A stretch of DNA of 37,232 nt, taken from NCBI GenBank assembly GCA_036505295.1, contig DASXTQ010000106.1:1-37232 (forward strand), written 5' to 3'. The stretch is from WS-7 sp036505295. Lineage in GTDB: Bacteria; Eisenbacteria; RBG-16-71-46; SZUA-252. The notes beneath the pieces are model-generated. The model worked only from the letters and a program-made list of their open reading frames with translations. It had not been told where the DNA came from and ran no database searches. A program made the translations under genes and the position numbers. Shown here one piece after another: positions 15,029-24,100 of this stretch. How positions within the stretch are numbered: position 1 is the stretch's first letter; each line of letters starts with the position of its first letter.

Positions 15029-18000
15029 TCATCGGACCACGGCCAATTTGGTGAACACGACTTCGACGCCGCGATCCGACTCGACCTCGACGCGGCACAG
15101 GTAGACGCCGCTCGCCATGGCGGCATGATTCCACGGAATGGCGTGCTCGGCCGATCCAAGCAGATCGGCGGCTCCCGTCGCGGGCTCCGAGATCACGTGC
15201 CCTGTGGGGTCCATAATCCTGAGATGCACCGCGCGGGCCGGACCGGCGAGCCTGTAATGAATGGACGAGGTTCCGGAGCGCGATGGGTTCGGGAATGCAT
15301 ACACCTGGGAGAGGATGGAGGTCCCGGGAGGAGGTCCCGCCGGGGAAGCAGGGAAAAAGCCGTCTCGAGTGGGCCCGAACCGGTATTGCGACCAGGCAAC
15401 CGACCCAGGGCTCGCCGGGATCGAGGTCGCGTGCACCTCGACCTGGACCCTCGGATCCAACGGGACCTGGTCAAAGGTCTCGACCCAATCGAGGAGGCCG
15501 TCCCGGTCCAAGTCCAGGAGCATCGGGGGGGAGCCCAATCCGGTGCTGCCGAGCTGGCCGAAGCCCGCGATGCGCCGCCCGTCCGCGCGAAAGGCCGGAC
15601 GGCTTCCGTCCGGCAGGATAGGGATCACGTCGAGAATCCCGTCCCGGTCCACGTCCGCGATCAGCGGGGGCCAGATTCCGTTTGAGTCGGCGGGCGCCAA
15701 AGCATCCTGGGGCGAGAGCGGGTAGCCGCTTCGCTGCGAGCCGCTGTAATGTACCCCGGCGACAAGGCAGTCGCCCCCCATGTGAAACACCTCCGGGTAT
15801 CCGTCCCGCTCGAGATCGCCGACCGAGACCTCCGATAAGCTGCCGGCCGAAAGGCTCGCCGTCGGAAACCCGGGAAGCTCCGTTGTGGTGATGTATGTGG
15901 AAGGAAGATCCCCCGGGATATGCGGCGCGAACGCGACATGAAACGCGTGGATCGAGCCGAAGCGGTCGGCCACCACGACCTCGGGGATGCCGTCCCGGTT
16001 CAGGTCCACGAGCACGGGCGCGGAAAACCGCCCGCCGCGGATCATGTACGCCGGGAATTGATCGGGATCCCTTGGGAGGAGCGGGTCGCGAAACATCTCC
16101 CAGTTCACGATGGCCAACCCGCTCGCCGACGACTCCCCCCCACCCGCGGCCCGAACCGAAACGATCACCTCGGGCAAGCCGTCACCGTTCAAGTCGGCCG
16201 CGGCTGCGGGCGTCGCCGTCGACCCACCCATGGGCACCGAATACGACGTAATCGTCCCCGAGGAGTCCCGATAGGCTTTGAGGGTCGACCCGGCCAGCGC
16301 ACCGGACGGTCTACCCGTAATGATCTCCATCCCGCCGTCGCCGTTCAGGTCCGCGAGGATCGCTTGCCCGCCTCCGCCCGCGCCGGTCCCTGGGACCAGG
16401 ATCCCGAACGTCGCGGGGTTATTGTCCCCGTCCGCAAGCTCCGTGCTGTCCGCGTGCACGGCGTAGATCGCGCCGTCCAGGGTCTGAAAGACAATCTCGG
16501 GAATCCCGTCGCCGTCGATGTCGCCGACGCAAGGGCTCGCGGTGACCGCGGACGGGGTCGTGAGAAAGGCGTTGCGGGTGGTGGAATCCGAATCGGAATC
16601 GCGAAAATCGGTGCCGTCCGATTTCAAGATATAAAGCCCGCCCGTATTGTTGAGGCGCTGGATGGGAACGATCAGCTCGGGCTTCTGATCCCCGTCCAGG
16701 TCATAGGCGAGGGGCGGTACGCCGCCGTTTCTCGCGCGCCCTCCGATCACGACCGGCCAACCCGGCTTCAGCCCCTGGAAGGAGACGTTGAACGTCATGA
16801 GGCTTTCGGCGGCGCTGATGTTCGTGACCGAGATACCGGTGCGGACGTGGCCGTACGCCTCCGTGGAGGGTGTCGTGTCGGGGGTCCATCGGTCGCGCCA
16901 CCCGGCGCGAAAAACGTCGTCCGGGCTCCCCCCGTTGAACCCGCTCGGAGGATCGTCGAGATCCTGGACGCCGTCCGCCTCGACGAGATCGATCCCCTTC
17001 CGATCCCGGTCCCCGTTCACGATGTTGAGCAGGAGTCCGGAGTCGATCTTCGATTGGTCGACGTGATAGGCGAGGATCCCCGATCCCGTGCCTTCACCGG
17101 GCAGGAAAAAGTCGAACTCCGCCCCCTGATAGCTGTCGGTGTAGAAGTCGAACGCACCGTCGCCGTTCACATCATCGAAGGTGAAGGCCCCGTTCCCGTC
17201 CAGATCCTGCCGGCGGTTCTCGAGGAGAAAATACTCGCTCTGCGTCACGGGGATCTGGATGAGCCTGGGATTCACGCCCACCGGGCGCTCGACCTGGGAG
17301 AGCGTCAGGGCCTGATTGGTGCTGACCAGTGCCGGTGTGATGAAGCCCAGAGATGCCTTGCTCCAGGCACTCGGCTCGCTGGGGACGAATCCGTTCGCGT
17401 TCCAGACGCCCGCGGCCATGATGTCCCAGGAACCCAGCCCTTGCGAGTAGCCGTTGGTGTCGCCGGTGGTGTCGTAGAGATCGGGAAGCCCGAGCTGATG
17501 CCCGAACTCGTGGCAGGTGACCCCGGTCATCCCGAAGACGTAGCCATCCTGGCTCTCCGACTCCGGCAGCTCCACCACCTCCTTGATCCGGTAGAAGTTC
17601 CCCGGCGTGATGGCGTCGTTCGTGTTGATCCCGACACCTCCTGTCGAGTCGGGAAGAACGGTCTTGAAATCCTCCGGTGTGAGGAACGCGGACCAGAGCT
17701 GCCCTCTGCTGTTGTCCAAGACGTCCGCCTCCTGCCCCTGGCCGGCGTGGAAGACCACGATGCTCTGGTAGGGGCGGAAGTCGACCGTGGAATCGGCCTG
17801 CGCGATGAGGTCGCGGATCATGAAGACGACCCGTTCCTGAAACCGGTCGTCATCCCCGTAATACGCCATCGTCTGGGGCAGCGTGAAAACCGAGTCCCAC
17901 AGGGTGGGCTGGAGCGTCACCTCCCCGCCCGAGACCTGGTTCCAGTACTGGTTCATGAAAAAGAGGAGCCGGTTGTAGTAGGCCGCGGAGGATTCGATCG

Positions 18001-18259
18001 GGGTGTCGCTGAAGGCGACCCGAAGCGCGAGCACCTGGTAGGTGGTGGCTTGGGTCTCTGCGGGGATGAGCTCCCCCCGCCCCGGCGGGAGCGCGAAGTC
18101 CCGCCTAAGACGCCCTGCGGAGAAGCCTTCCTTGGGCCCCGGATAGCCGTGTTTCCCAGGGACGGGAGGCACGGCCGAAGCCGTTTGGACGAGGAACGTT
18201 AAGGAGATTGCCAGGAGGAACGGGAGCGTCCGACTGGGCCGGGGCGACGGAAATCGCAC
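15029..18259 (-). CDS. secreted M6-type metalloprotease with FG-GAP repeats and sorting-type C-terminus
   Basis: A 1076-aa exported protein. A signal peptide (1-29) is followed by an M6 (immune inhibitor A-like) domain with the zinc motif H250-EFGH254-xxGLPD260 and a Met-turn in SWDIMAAG. A Ca-type Asp segment follows (351-373). Eight Asp-rich FG-GAP/VCBS-type units, each D-x-(D/N)-x-D-G, sit near 520, 580, 637, 689, 752, 815, 869 and 916. The last 90 residues (YAFPNPSRSG at 987, then MASGVYLCRVE) form a FlgD-Ig-like/Por-sorting-type domain. It starts at GTG. Inference: a calcium-dependent extracellular or surface protease exported through the PorV-like partner encoded just downstream. Confidence 0.92.
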   Translation of the reverse strand: MRFPSPRPSRTLPFLLAISLTFLVQTASAVPPVPGKHGYPGPKEGFSAGRLRRDFALPPGRGELIPAETQATTYQVLALRVAFSDTPIESSAAYYNRLLFFMNQYWNQVSGGEVTLQPTLWDSVFTLPQTMAYYGDDDRFQERVVFMIRDLIAQADSTVDFRPYQSIVVFHAGQGQEADVLDNSRGQLWSAFLTPEDFKTVLPDSTGGVGINTNDAITPGNFYRIKEVVELPESESQDGYVFGMTGVTCHEFGHQLGLPDLYDTTGDTNGYSQGLGSWDIMAAGVWNANGFVPSEPSAWSKASLGFITPALVSTNQALTLSQVERPVGVNPRLIQIPVTQSEYFLLENRRQDLDGNGAFTFDDVNGDGAFDFYTDSYQGAEFDFFLPGEGTGSGILAYHVDQSKIDSGLLLNIVNGDRDRKGIDLVEADGVQDLDDPPSGFNGGSPDDVFRAGWRDRWTPDTTPSTEAYGHVRTGISVTNISAAESLMTFNVSFQGLKPGWPVVIGGRARNGGVPPLAYDLDGDQKPELIVPIQRLNNTGGLYILKSDGTDFRDSDSDSTTRNAFLTTPSAVTASPCVGDIDGDGIPEIVFQTLDGAIYAVHADSTELADGDNNPATFGILVPGTGAGGGGQAILADLNGDGGMEIITGRPSGALAGSTLKAYRDSSGTITSYSVPMGGSTATPAAAADLNGDGLPEVIVSVRAAGGGESSASGLAIVNWEMFRDPLLPRDPDQFPAYMIRGGRFSAPVLVDLNRDGIPEVVVADRFGSIHAFHVAFAPHIPGDLPSTYITTTELPGFPTASLSAGSLSEVSVGDLERDGYPEVFHMGGDCLVAGVHYSGSQRSGYPLSPQDALAPADSNGIWPPLIADVDRDGILDVIPILPDGSRPAFRADGRRIAGFGQLGSTGLGSPPMLLDLDRDGLLDWVETFDQVPLDPRVQVEVHATSIPASPGSVAWSQYRFGPTRDGFFPASPAGPPPGTSILSQVYAFPNPSRSGTSSIHYRLAGPARAVHLRIMDPTGHVISEPATGAADLLGSAEHAIPWNHAAMASGVYLCRVEVESDRGVEVVFTKLAVVR

Positions 18260-18301
18260 GACTCAAGTGTACCGGCGAATCCGCGCCCTGGTCAATCATC
18301 C

Positions 18302-19738
18302 TCAGCGCCCGTTGGGTCGCTCGTCTCCCCGGCGCCCGTTGTCGTCGTCGTCGCTATTCTTCTTGTGATCGCCTCGGTCGCGGTCGTCGCGGCCCCGGTT
18401 CCGGTCGCCTCGATCCTGGTCATCCCGTTTCCGCCCGCCGCGATCTTCCTGGCGGTCCGGCGGCCGGCGCTCTTTCGCACCGCGGTCCTCTTCGGGCGGC
18501 CGGGCACGCTCGCGCTCCCTGCCGCGCCGGTCCCCAGGGGGCCCAGGAGAATTGCCACGGTCCGCGGGCGGCCCAGGGCGCCCGCGATCCCGGTACCCAC
18601 CATCGTGGGGAGGCCGGCGCTCTCGATCCCTCACGTCTCGACCGCCCGGGCGATCCTCCTGCCGCTGCCTCGCTCCACGGTCCGGAGGGGGGCCCACCCT
18701 GTCCCGACGCTCTCTCAGCCTCAAGACCTCGTCGCGGCCTCTCCAGAAGCGCCCTTCGCGATAGCGGCGGAGGTCGCGGAACTCGGGCCTCGTCGGGCGG
18801 ACCCGCGGCTCGCGTTCCCGGCGATAACGGACATCGCGCTCGGGCAGGAAGCGGGTGCGTAGGGTGGCCCGTCCATCGAGCGAGGACCACTGCTGCTTCC
18901 ACTGGCGATATCGCGTCGGCGCCTGAGGGCGCACACGGTAGATGTAACGCGGGCGCACCGTGCCGATCCTAAGGGGCGCATAGTGAGCCCAGGTCGCGTC
19001 GATGCGAATGTCGAAGACGGAGCATGCGTTGACGTACGGATCGAAGTAGTAAGGATGGTAGTGGCAGTCCGCGCAGACGTACCGCGGGTATTCGACCCGC
19101 CGGCCGATATAGAAATAGGTCTCGTTCGTGGCGAGAAGGTCCTCTCGACCCGGGGCGGCGATTCGACGCAGGATGCGATCGATGCCGACGTAGGGATCGC
19201 CGACGATGCGGCCCGATTCGGTATCGTCTTCACTCTCGTAATCGCCTTCGGGACGGCCGCCGTCGGCGTCGGCGGAGAGGTACCAGGGCAAGTCCTGGAA
19301 TGGATACGGGCTCCCCACCGCGACGACGTACTCGATCCCAGGCGGTCCGTCGGCGACGAGATCGTAGGGGTCGCTGCGCGAGGGGATCATGTAGGTCCTT
19401 CCGCCCTCGACGGAGGGCGTATCCCCCGGTCCGTACGGATAGACCAGATGGACGTACCCGTCCGTGTCGATGTTGAACACGAGCATGTAGCAATCCGCGT
19501 TTCCGCGGAAGTAGACCCTCATGCTCTCGCCCGTTCGGTAGATTCCGCCTTCGTCCTTGTTGATCCAGACGTCCACGTCGAGGCGCCGCGCGCGCGCGGC
19601 GTTCTCCACGCGGAATTCTTCCGCCGTGGGGTAGACCGCGGGATAGGGCACTGGTACCTGCTCCGCCGCGGAGGCGCTGGAAGCCGCCGCGACGAGCGTC
19701 GCCAGTGCCATTGCGAGTCCAGCCGCCCTTTGTTTCAT
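18302..19738 (-). CDS. exported DUF4384 protein with CxxCH motif and Arg/Asp-rich tail
   Basis: A 478-aa protein with a signal peptide (1-25) and a DUF4384-like beta domain (about 52-150; DVDVWINKD, GESMRVYFRGN, DGYVHLVYPYG). A Cys/His-rich segment follows: C222-A-D-C225-H226 with H228 and C239, formally a c-type haem motif but also a possible zinc site. From about residue 305 the chain is low-complexity, dominated by Arg, Asp, Gly and Pro, surely disordered. Translation overlaps the upstream lipoprotein gene by one base (TAATG). Neighbours suggest an exported accessory of the protease. The function is unknown. Confidence 0.8.
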   Translation of the reverse strand: MKQRAAGLAMALATLVAAASSASAAEQVPVPYPAVYPTAEEFRVENAARARRLDVDVWINKDEGGIYRTGESMRVYFRGNADCYMLVFNIDTDGYVHLVYPYGPGDTPSVEGGRTYMIPSRSDPYDLVADGPPGIEYVVAVGSPYPFQDLPWYLSADADGGRPEGDYESEDDTESGRIVGDPYVGIDRILRRIAAPGREDLLATNETYFYIGRRVEYPRYVCADCHYHPYYFDPYVNACSVFDIRIDATWAHYAPLRIGTVRPRYIYRVRPQAPTRYRQWKQQWSSLDGRATLRTRFLPERDVRYRREREPRVRPTRPEFRDLRRYREGRFWRGRDEVLRLRERRDRVGPPPDRGARQRQEDRPGGRDVRDRERRPPHDGGYRDRGRPGPPADRGNSPGPPGDRRGRERERARPPEEDRGAKERRPPDRQEDRGGRKRDDQDRGDRNRGRDDRDRGDHKKNSDDDDNGRRGDERPNGR

Positions 19739-20508
19739 TACGGTGCCCGCCTCGTCAGTTCGGGGTTGTTGGGATCGATCTGATAGGCCCAATCCATGAC
19801 CATGGTCGAGCCGTCGCGCGATTTCACCTCGAATTTCGCGTAGTGGTTGTCGCGCGTCAGAACGATGTAGCTATGACCGAGGATCGCTTCGACCTGACCG
19901 TCCGCCGACCAGCCCGACGGGGGCGCGAAATCGACGTCGCGCAGCGCCACGTATCCCGCGTCCTGGATCTTGGTGTCCGACGGCGCGTACATCAGGAAGT
20001 GACCGTTCTGCGCACCGTAATAGACGTCGGTCGTCGGGTCGAGCGAAGAGCGTCTCGCCTCCGCGGAGAAATCCCAGCCGCTCTGTGGGTCGGTCACGAA
20101 CGTATTGTTGAGTGAGATACCGAAACCCTCGGGGCGCGGGGTGTCGAATACGTTTTCGAAGCTCAGCTCGGCGCTCTCCTGGCCGGCGTGATCCACGGCG
20201 GCAACCGCATAGAAGTAGGTGTTGCCGTTCGCCACGCCCGTATCCACGAAGCTGGTCTGGGGCGTAGAGCCGACCAAGCTGAAGGTGCCGGTGGGCGAGA
20301 GGTTCCGATAGACCTTGTAATAGGCGATGTCGCTCTCCTGGTTGGCGCGCCAATAGATGGTGACCTCTCCATCACCCGTCACGCTGTAGACCCCATCCAC
20401 TATGTGGGGAGGACTGTCGACTGGCACACCTGTGACGTTGTCGTTGTGGCAGCCGAGCGAGAGCAGAACGATCGAAAGGACGAGCGCTCTAGCGAGGTTT
20501 CGAATCAC
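19738..20508 (-). CDS. fibronectin type III lipoprotein
   Basis: A 256-aa lipoprotein starting at GTG, with AAGGAGG 9 nt upstream. The signal ends in the lipobox LSLGC (C20). A fibronectin type III domain (about 40-135) shows VTGDGEVTIYWRAN, YYKVYRN and TYFYAVAAVD. The C-terminal half (about 140-256) is a beta-rich region I do not recognise, with a SYIVLTRDNHYAKFEV strand pair. It heads the operon with the DUF4384 protein, M6 protease and PorV-like protein; a sigma-54-type promoter lies 43 nt before its start. Confidence 0.85.
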   Translation of the reverse strand: MIRNLARALVLSIVLLSLGCHNDNVTGVPVDSPPHIVDGVYSVTGDGEVTIYWRANQESDIAYYKVYRNLSPTGTFSLVGSTPQTSFVDTGVANGNTYFYAVAAVDHAGQESAELSFENVFDTPRPEGFGISLNNTFVTDPQSGWDFSAEARRSSLDPTTDVYYGAQNGHFLMYAPSDTKIQDAGYVALRDVDFAPPSGWSADGQVEAILGHSYIVLTRDNHYAKFEVKSRDGSTMVMDWAYQIDPNNPELTRRAP

Positions 20509-20560
20509 GGTGAATGCCTCCTTCGGTTGGGGAACCAGCGATACGCGTCGCATCCCAGAA

Positions 20561-20577
20561 CCGCAAGGCACATGCCA
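20561..20577 (-). promoter_or_regulatory. sigma-54 promoter of the lipoprotein/protease operon
   Basis: On the minus strand TGGCATG-N4-TTGC has GG (20576-20575) and GC (20564-20563) separated by exactly 10 nt, one mismatch from TGGCACG-N4-TTGC. The predicted start is near 20551, giving a 43-nt leader with the Shine-Dalgarno site of the lipoprotein gene. Confidence 0.65.
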
Positions 20578-20751
20578 CCGTGGCGACAGCGCGGAGCGGA
20601 CGAGTAATTGATTGGGATTGAGGCGGTTGGGGCGCTACCGGGCTCCGCGGGAGCCGGAGGTTGCCAGGTAGGATATCGGTAACAGTGTGGCGGAACGGAA
20701 ACAGACGAAAAGGGTCGCCTCAGCGCTGAATACGCCAACAAGCCGGACGCA
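20578..20751. other. upstream region of the sigma-54 promoter with two dyads
   Basis: No gene is apparent. A perfect 6-bp stem with 3-nt loop lies at 20641-20655, and GTTGCC-N12-GGTAAC (one mismatch) at 20660-20683, centred about 120 nt before the predicted transcript start. Either could be an enhancer site for a sigma-54 activator; this is inferred from position only. Confidence 0.35.
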
Positions 20752-20793
20752 GAAAAAAACGGAACTAGGGATGCGTTAGGTCCCTAGTTCCGT
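20752..20793 (-). terminator. strong intrinsic terminator downstream of the small RNA
   Basis: A perfect 13-bp inverted repeat (20759-20771 with 20781-20793) with a 9-nt loop is followed on the minus strand by a run of seven T (20758-20752). There is no T-run on the plus strand, so it ends minus-strand transcripts. It stands second after another hairpin plus T7 at 20795-20821. Confidence 0.9.
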
Positions 20794-20794
20794 C

Positions 20795-20930
20795 AAAAAA
20801 ATGAGCCCCGGCCTGGTCAGCTCTATTGGGTTACGGCTGCTTCGAACAAGGCCGGTGCTCGATCGGGCAGCTAACCCACCATCAAACGCTGACTAGACCT
20901 GCGGGCTCCTTGGAGGTCCCCCCCTCCGAT
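20795..20930 (-). ncRNA. candidate sigma-54-dependent small RNA
   Basis: A 374-nt gap between the activator gene and the terminator has no ORF but folds strongly on the minus strand. From the predicted start at 20930: a small hairpin with a G-rich loop (20927-20923 with 20916-20912); then a long stem made of 20908-20903 with 20808-20803 and 20899-20888 with 20821-20810 (one mismatch, one wobble). This stem encloses a second stem-loop at 20877-20828, with an inner 7-bp hairpin at 20862-20842. The long stem is followed by A and seven T (20801-20795), itself a terminator, and then by the 20752-20793 terminator. Length is about 136 nt, or about 180 nt if read through. It matches no RNA family I can name. 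Confidence 0.6.
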
Positions 20931-20940
20931 CACATGGTAT

Positions 20941-20957
20941 TGCACCGTGCATGCCAA
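20941..20957 (-). promoter_or_regulatory. sigma-54 promoter of the small RNA
   Basis: TTGGCATG-N4-GTGCA on the minus strand, with GG (20955-20954) and GC (20943-20942) exactly 10 nt apart, two mismatches from YTGGCACG-N4-TTGCA. It shares TGGCATG with the site at 20561-20577. The predicted start is near 20930. Confidence 0.65.
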
Positions 20958-21030
20958 GAATCTCACCTGGGCACTTTCTCCCTTAACAGAAATGTAACCT
21001 GTTTCTCCAGAGTGGTTTGCGTTCCAATTG

Positions 21031-21049
21031 ATCGGGCCGCATCGGGCCG
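21031..21049. repeat. tandem 9-bp repeat, possible activator-binding site
   Basis: ATCGGGCCG occurs at 21031-21039 and again at 21041-21049, a 10-bp period that puts both copies on one DNA face. They lie about 101-119 nt upstream of the predicted small-RNA start, the normal distance for sigma-54 enhancer sites. Between them and the promoter there is also an AACAG-N9-CTGTT dyad (20985-21003). Confidence 0.4.
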
Positions 21050-21166
21050 GACGCGGTCGTGAGTATCAAGAAATATTACAGATGATTTAATAGTCCAATG
21101 GGCGACTTGGGGTAGATGCTTGGAGTTTTGTTACTTAGTAGGATAAAGAAGTTTTATAGCGAAAGA

Positions 21167-24100
21167 TTAAGACCTTTGCCGAATCACCAGGCGGCGGTCC
21201 AGCTGGTAGATCTTGATCTTCTGTAGCAGCGTGGGGTAGCTCAATGAAAGCGCGCGCGCAGCCCTGAGCTTGTTCCAGCCGTTCCGCTCCAGAGCCTGCC
21301 CGATCAGTTTGCGCTCCACCTTGGCTACCTCCGCCTTGAGCGTAGCGGGGGAATCGTTGATCTCCTCTTCCGGGCGGAGGAGCTCCCGGGGAACAAGCCG
21401 CATCGAAAGGGGTTCGCCATCGTTCGCCAGCACGACCATTCGCTTGATCACCTTCTCCAGCTCGCGCACGTTTCCGCGCCAAGGCAGCTCCGCGAAGAGG
21501 CGCAGCACCTCCGGTTCGACGGCGTGGATGGCCTTACCCATCTCGGCCGCAAACCTCTGCAAAGAGTGATCGACCAAAAGCGGGATGTCCTCGGGGCGCT
21601 CGCGAAGGGGCGGTACGCGGAAGCAAATGTCGTTGAGGCGATAATAGAGATCCTCGAGAAATTCCCCTTTCGCGATTCGGGACTTCAGATTCACGTTCGT
21701 CGCGCAGAGAACGCGCACATCCACCTTGGTCGACTTGTTGCCACCGACCGGCCGGACCTCCCGGTTGTCCAGCACTTGGAGAAGCTTCCCCTGGATCGTG
21801 ATCGTCGTCTTGTCGACCTCGTCGAGGAATAACGTCCCGCCGTTCGCCTCGACAAAGAGGCCCGCCTTCTCACGAACGGCGCCCGTGAAGGCGCCCTGCA
21901 CGTGGCCGAAGAGCTCGGATTCCAAGAGCGGCTCGGGCAATGCCGCGCAATTCACCTGGATCAAAGGCCTGTTCGCGCGGTTGCTCGAGGCATGGATCGC
22001 GCGGGCCAGAAGACCCTTGCCGCTCCCCGTTTCCCCTTCGATCAGAATCGTCGCGTCGCTCGGCCCGACCCGTTCGAGCAGCGAGATGATCTCGAGCAGC
22101 TCGCGGCTCCTTGTGATGATGCCGTGATCGTCCGCCGTGCCCAACAGCCGGCCGCGTAGCGACACGTTCTCCCGAGCCAGCTCGCGGCGCTGCATTTCCA
22201 AGATCGCAACCGAGATGTAGTTGCTGAGCGCCGCGATCAGGTTCACCTCGCGCTGCTTGAACGCGCCGAGTGGCGCGTCAGCGGGGCGGTCCAGGTAGAG
22301 GAAGCCTGCCTGTCCCGAGGGAAGCGAAAGCGGCATGATCACGAGGCTCGTGCGCGGGCTCAATGCGTGGCTCGCGGGGAAATCGCGGAAGCGCGGATCG
22401 ACACCCGCCCGGCTCGATACCACCGGGCCCGAGCCAAGCCGCTCCGCGCCGACGCGCGCAAGGAGCTCGCGCAGCAGATCCTGCGCCACCCGAAGAGAGA
22501 ATCCGGCCGCCGCAAGGACCGTCGCGCTTCCGTCCGACGCCGGGGCGACGACGCAGCCGCGCGCTGCGCCCGAGCGCCGCACGAGCATCCCCAAGATCTC
22601 CTGGAGCGATCCTTCCCCCTCCTCTACGCGGAGCACGCGGCGAATCTCGTCGAAAGCGGCGAACTCGTTGCTTTGCGCCGAGGTTCCTTCGATGAGCCCT
22701 TGCTCGACCTCGCGCTGGAACACCTCGATCTCGCGTTCCAGGGCGGGCTCTTCGTGGTCGGAGAAGAGCGAGGCCGCGTGGTCCAGGTGAATGACCGCCT
22801 CGTCGGTGAGCCCCCGGTGCATTTCGCTCCGGGCAAGCTCCAAGAGCGCGCCGGCGGTGAGCTCGGCGAGACCGAAGCTTTCGAATCCCGCAACGGCGCG
22901 GCGGAGGTAGCTGACCGATTCATCGAGGATCGCGCGGGATTTCCCGCGTCGTGCGCGCTTTCTCCAGGCGAGGCCGGCGGAGAAACACAGCCTGGCCAGC
23001 TCGTAGCGCTTGCCGATTTGCTGGAGGATCTCGCTCGCCTGGTCGAGGTAGCCCCGGGCCTGATCCAGGTCGCCTGCTTCCGCGCTGGCGAGCCCGATGA
23101 GCTTCAAGGAGCATGCCTCCTCGAGTCTGTCCCCGAGCCGCCGCGCGGACACGAGCGCGCGCTCCGCGAACCGCACCGCCGGCTCCAGCTCCAGCGCGGC
23201 CAAGTGCACCTCGCCCAAGCGGCGCAACAGCTCGACCGTGAGGTCGGATTCCGGCGCGACCTGGTCGGCCATGGCGAAGGCGGTCTCGAATTCTCTGCGC
23301 GCCTCGAGGAGCACGCCGCGGTCGAGGAAGTAATCGCCCAGCGCCTCCCGCGCCAGAATCGTCTCGCGCGGGTACCCGCGCTCGGTCGCGAGCGCCAAGG
23401 ATTCTCGAATGAGCTCCTCGGCCTGCCCCCAGTCCCGGCGCTTGCGCTTCAGGTTCCCCAGGCATCCCAGCGCGCGGGCGCGTCCCGCCGCATACCCGAC
23501 CTCAGTGTACATCTGGAGCCCGCGCCGGTAGTGCTCCTCGGCCAGATCCCAGTCCCCCATCTTGTCGTGCACGAGCCCGAGGTTGTGCACGTAGGTCGCG
23601 GCGTCGTGGTAATGCCCCGACCGCTCACTGATGCGCAGCGCCTGCTCGAGGAAACGGACCGATTCCTTGAACCTGCACTGGTTCTTGTAGAGAAGCCCGA
23701 GGTTGTTGTAGCCAACGGCCATCCCGCTCTGGTAATCGGCGCGCCGGTAGGTCGCGATGGCGCTTTCGAAGTGATCGCGCGCGGAGTTCCATTCCCCGGT
23801 GCGGAGGGCGATCGCGCCCAGGCACATCTCGGTGTGGCCCAGGTCGAGGTTGAGTGTTGTATCGCGCAGGAGCCGGTAGGCCAGCGATGCGGCGCGATGC
23901 GCCGCGCGATAACGGCCGCGCTCGAAAAGCAGAATTCCAAGCCGGGAGGAGAGCCGGCCTATCTGCTCGCGCGTGACGTGTGGGCGGAGTTTTCGGTGGA
24001 GGTCGTGAAGCGCCTCGACCGCTTCGTTCAGATCGCCACGGTGGCGAAGGCACTCGACGATCTGGGTACCTGTCTTGAGGAGCGATTCCTGATTCGCACC

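Noticed and set aside
20635..20660. terminator at the 20641-20655 hairpin
   Set aside because: The stem is perfect but short and has no T-run on either strand.
20803..20974. SRP RNA, tmRNA, 6S RNA or RNase P RNA identity for the structured region
   Set aside because: A segment AAGCAGCCGTAA recalls the SRP distal arm, but the GGAA-type apical loop and its 5' partner strand are missing; the T-loop-like GTTCGAA lacks a tRNA-like acceptor and CCA; no RNase P core is visible. 6S cannot be excluded, but I see no supporting consensus.
20826..21062. 78-aa plus-strand ORF over the small-RNA region
   Set aside because: No ribosome-binding site, no homology and it conflicts with the folded minus-strand RNA and its terminators.
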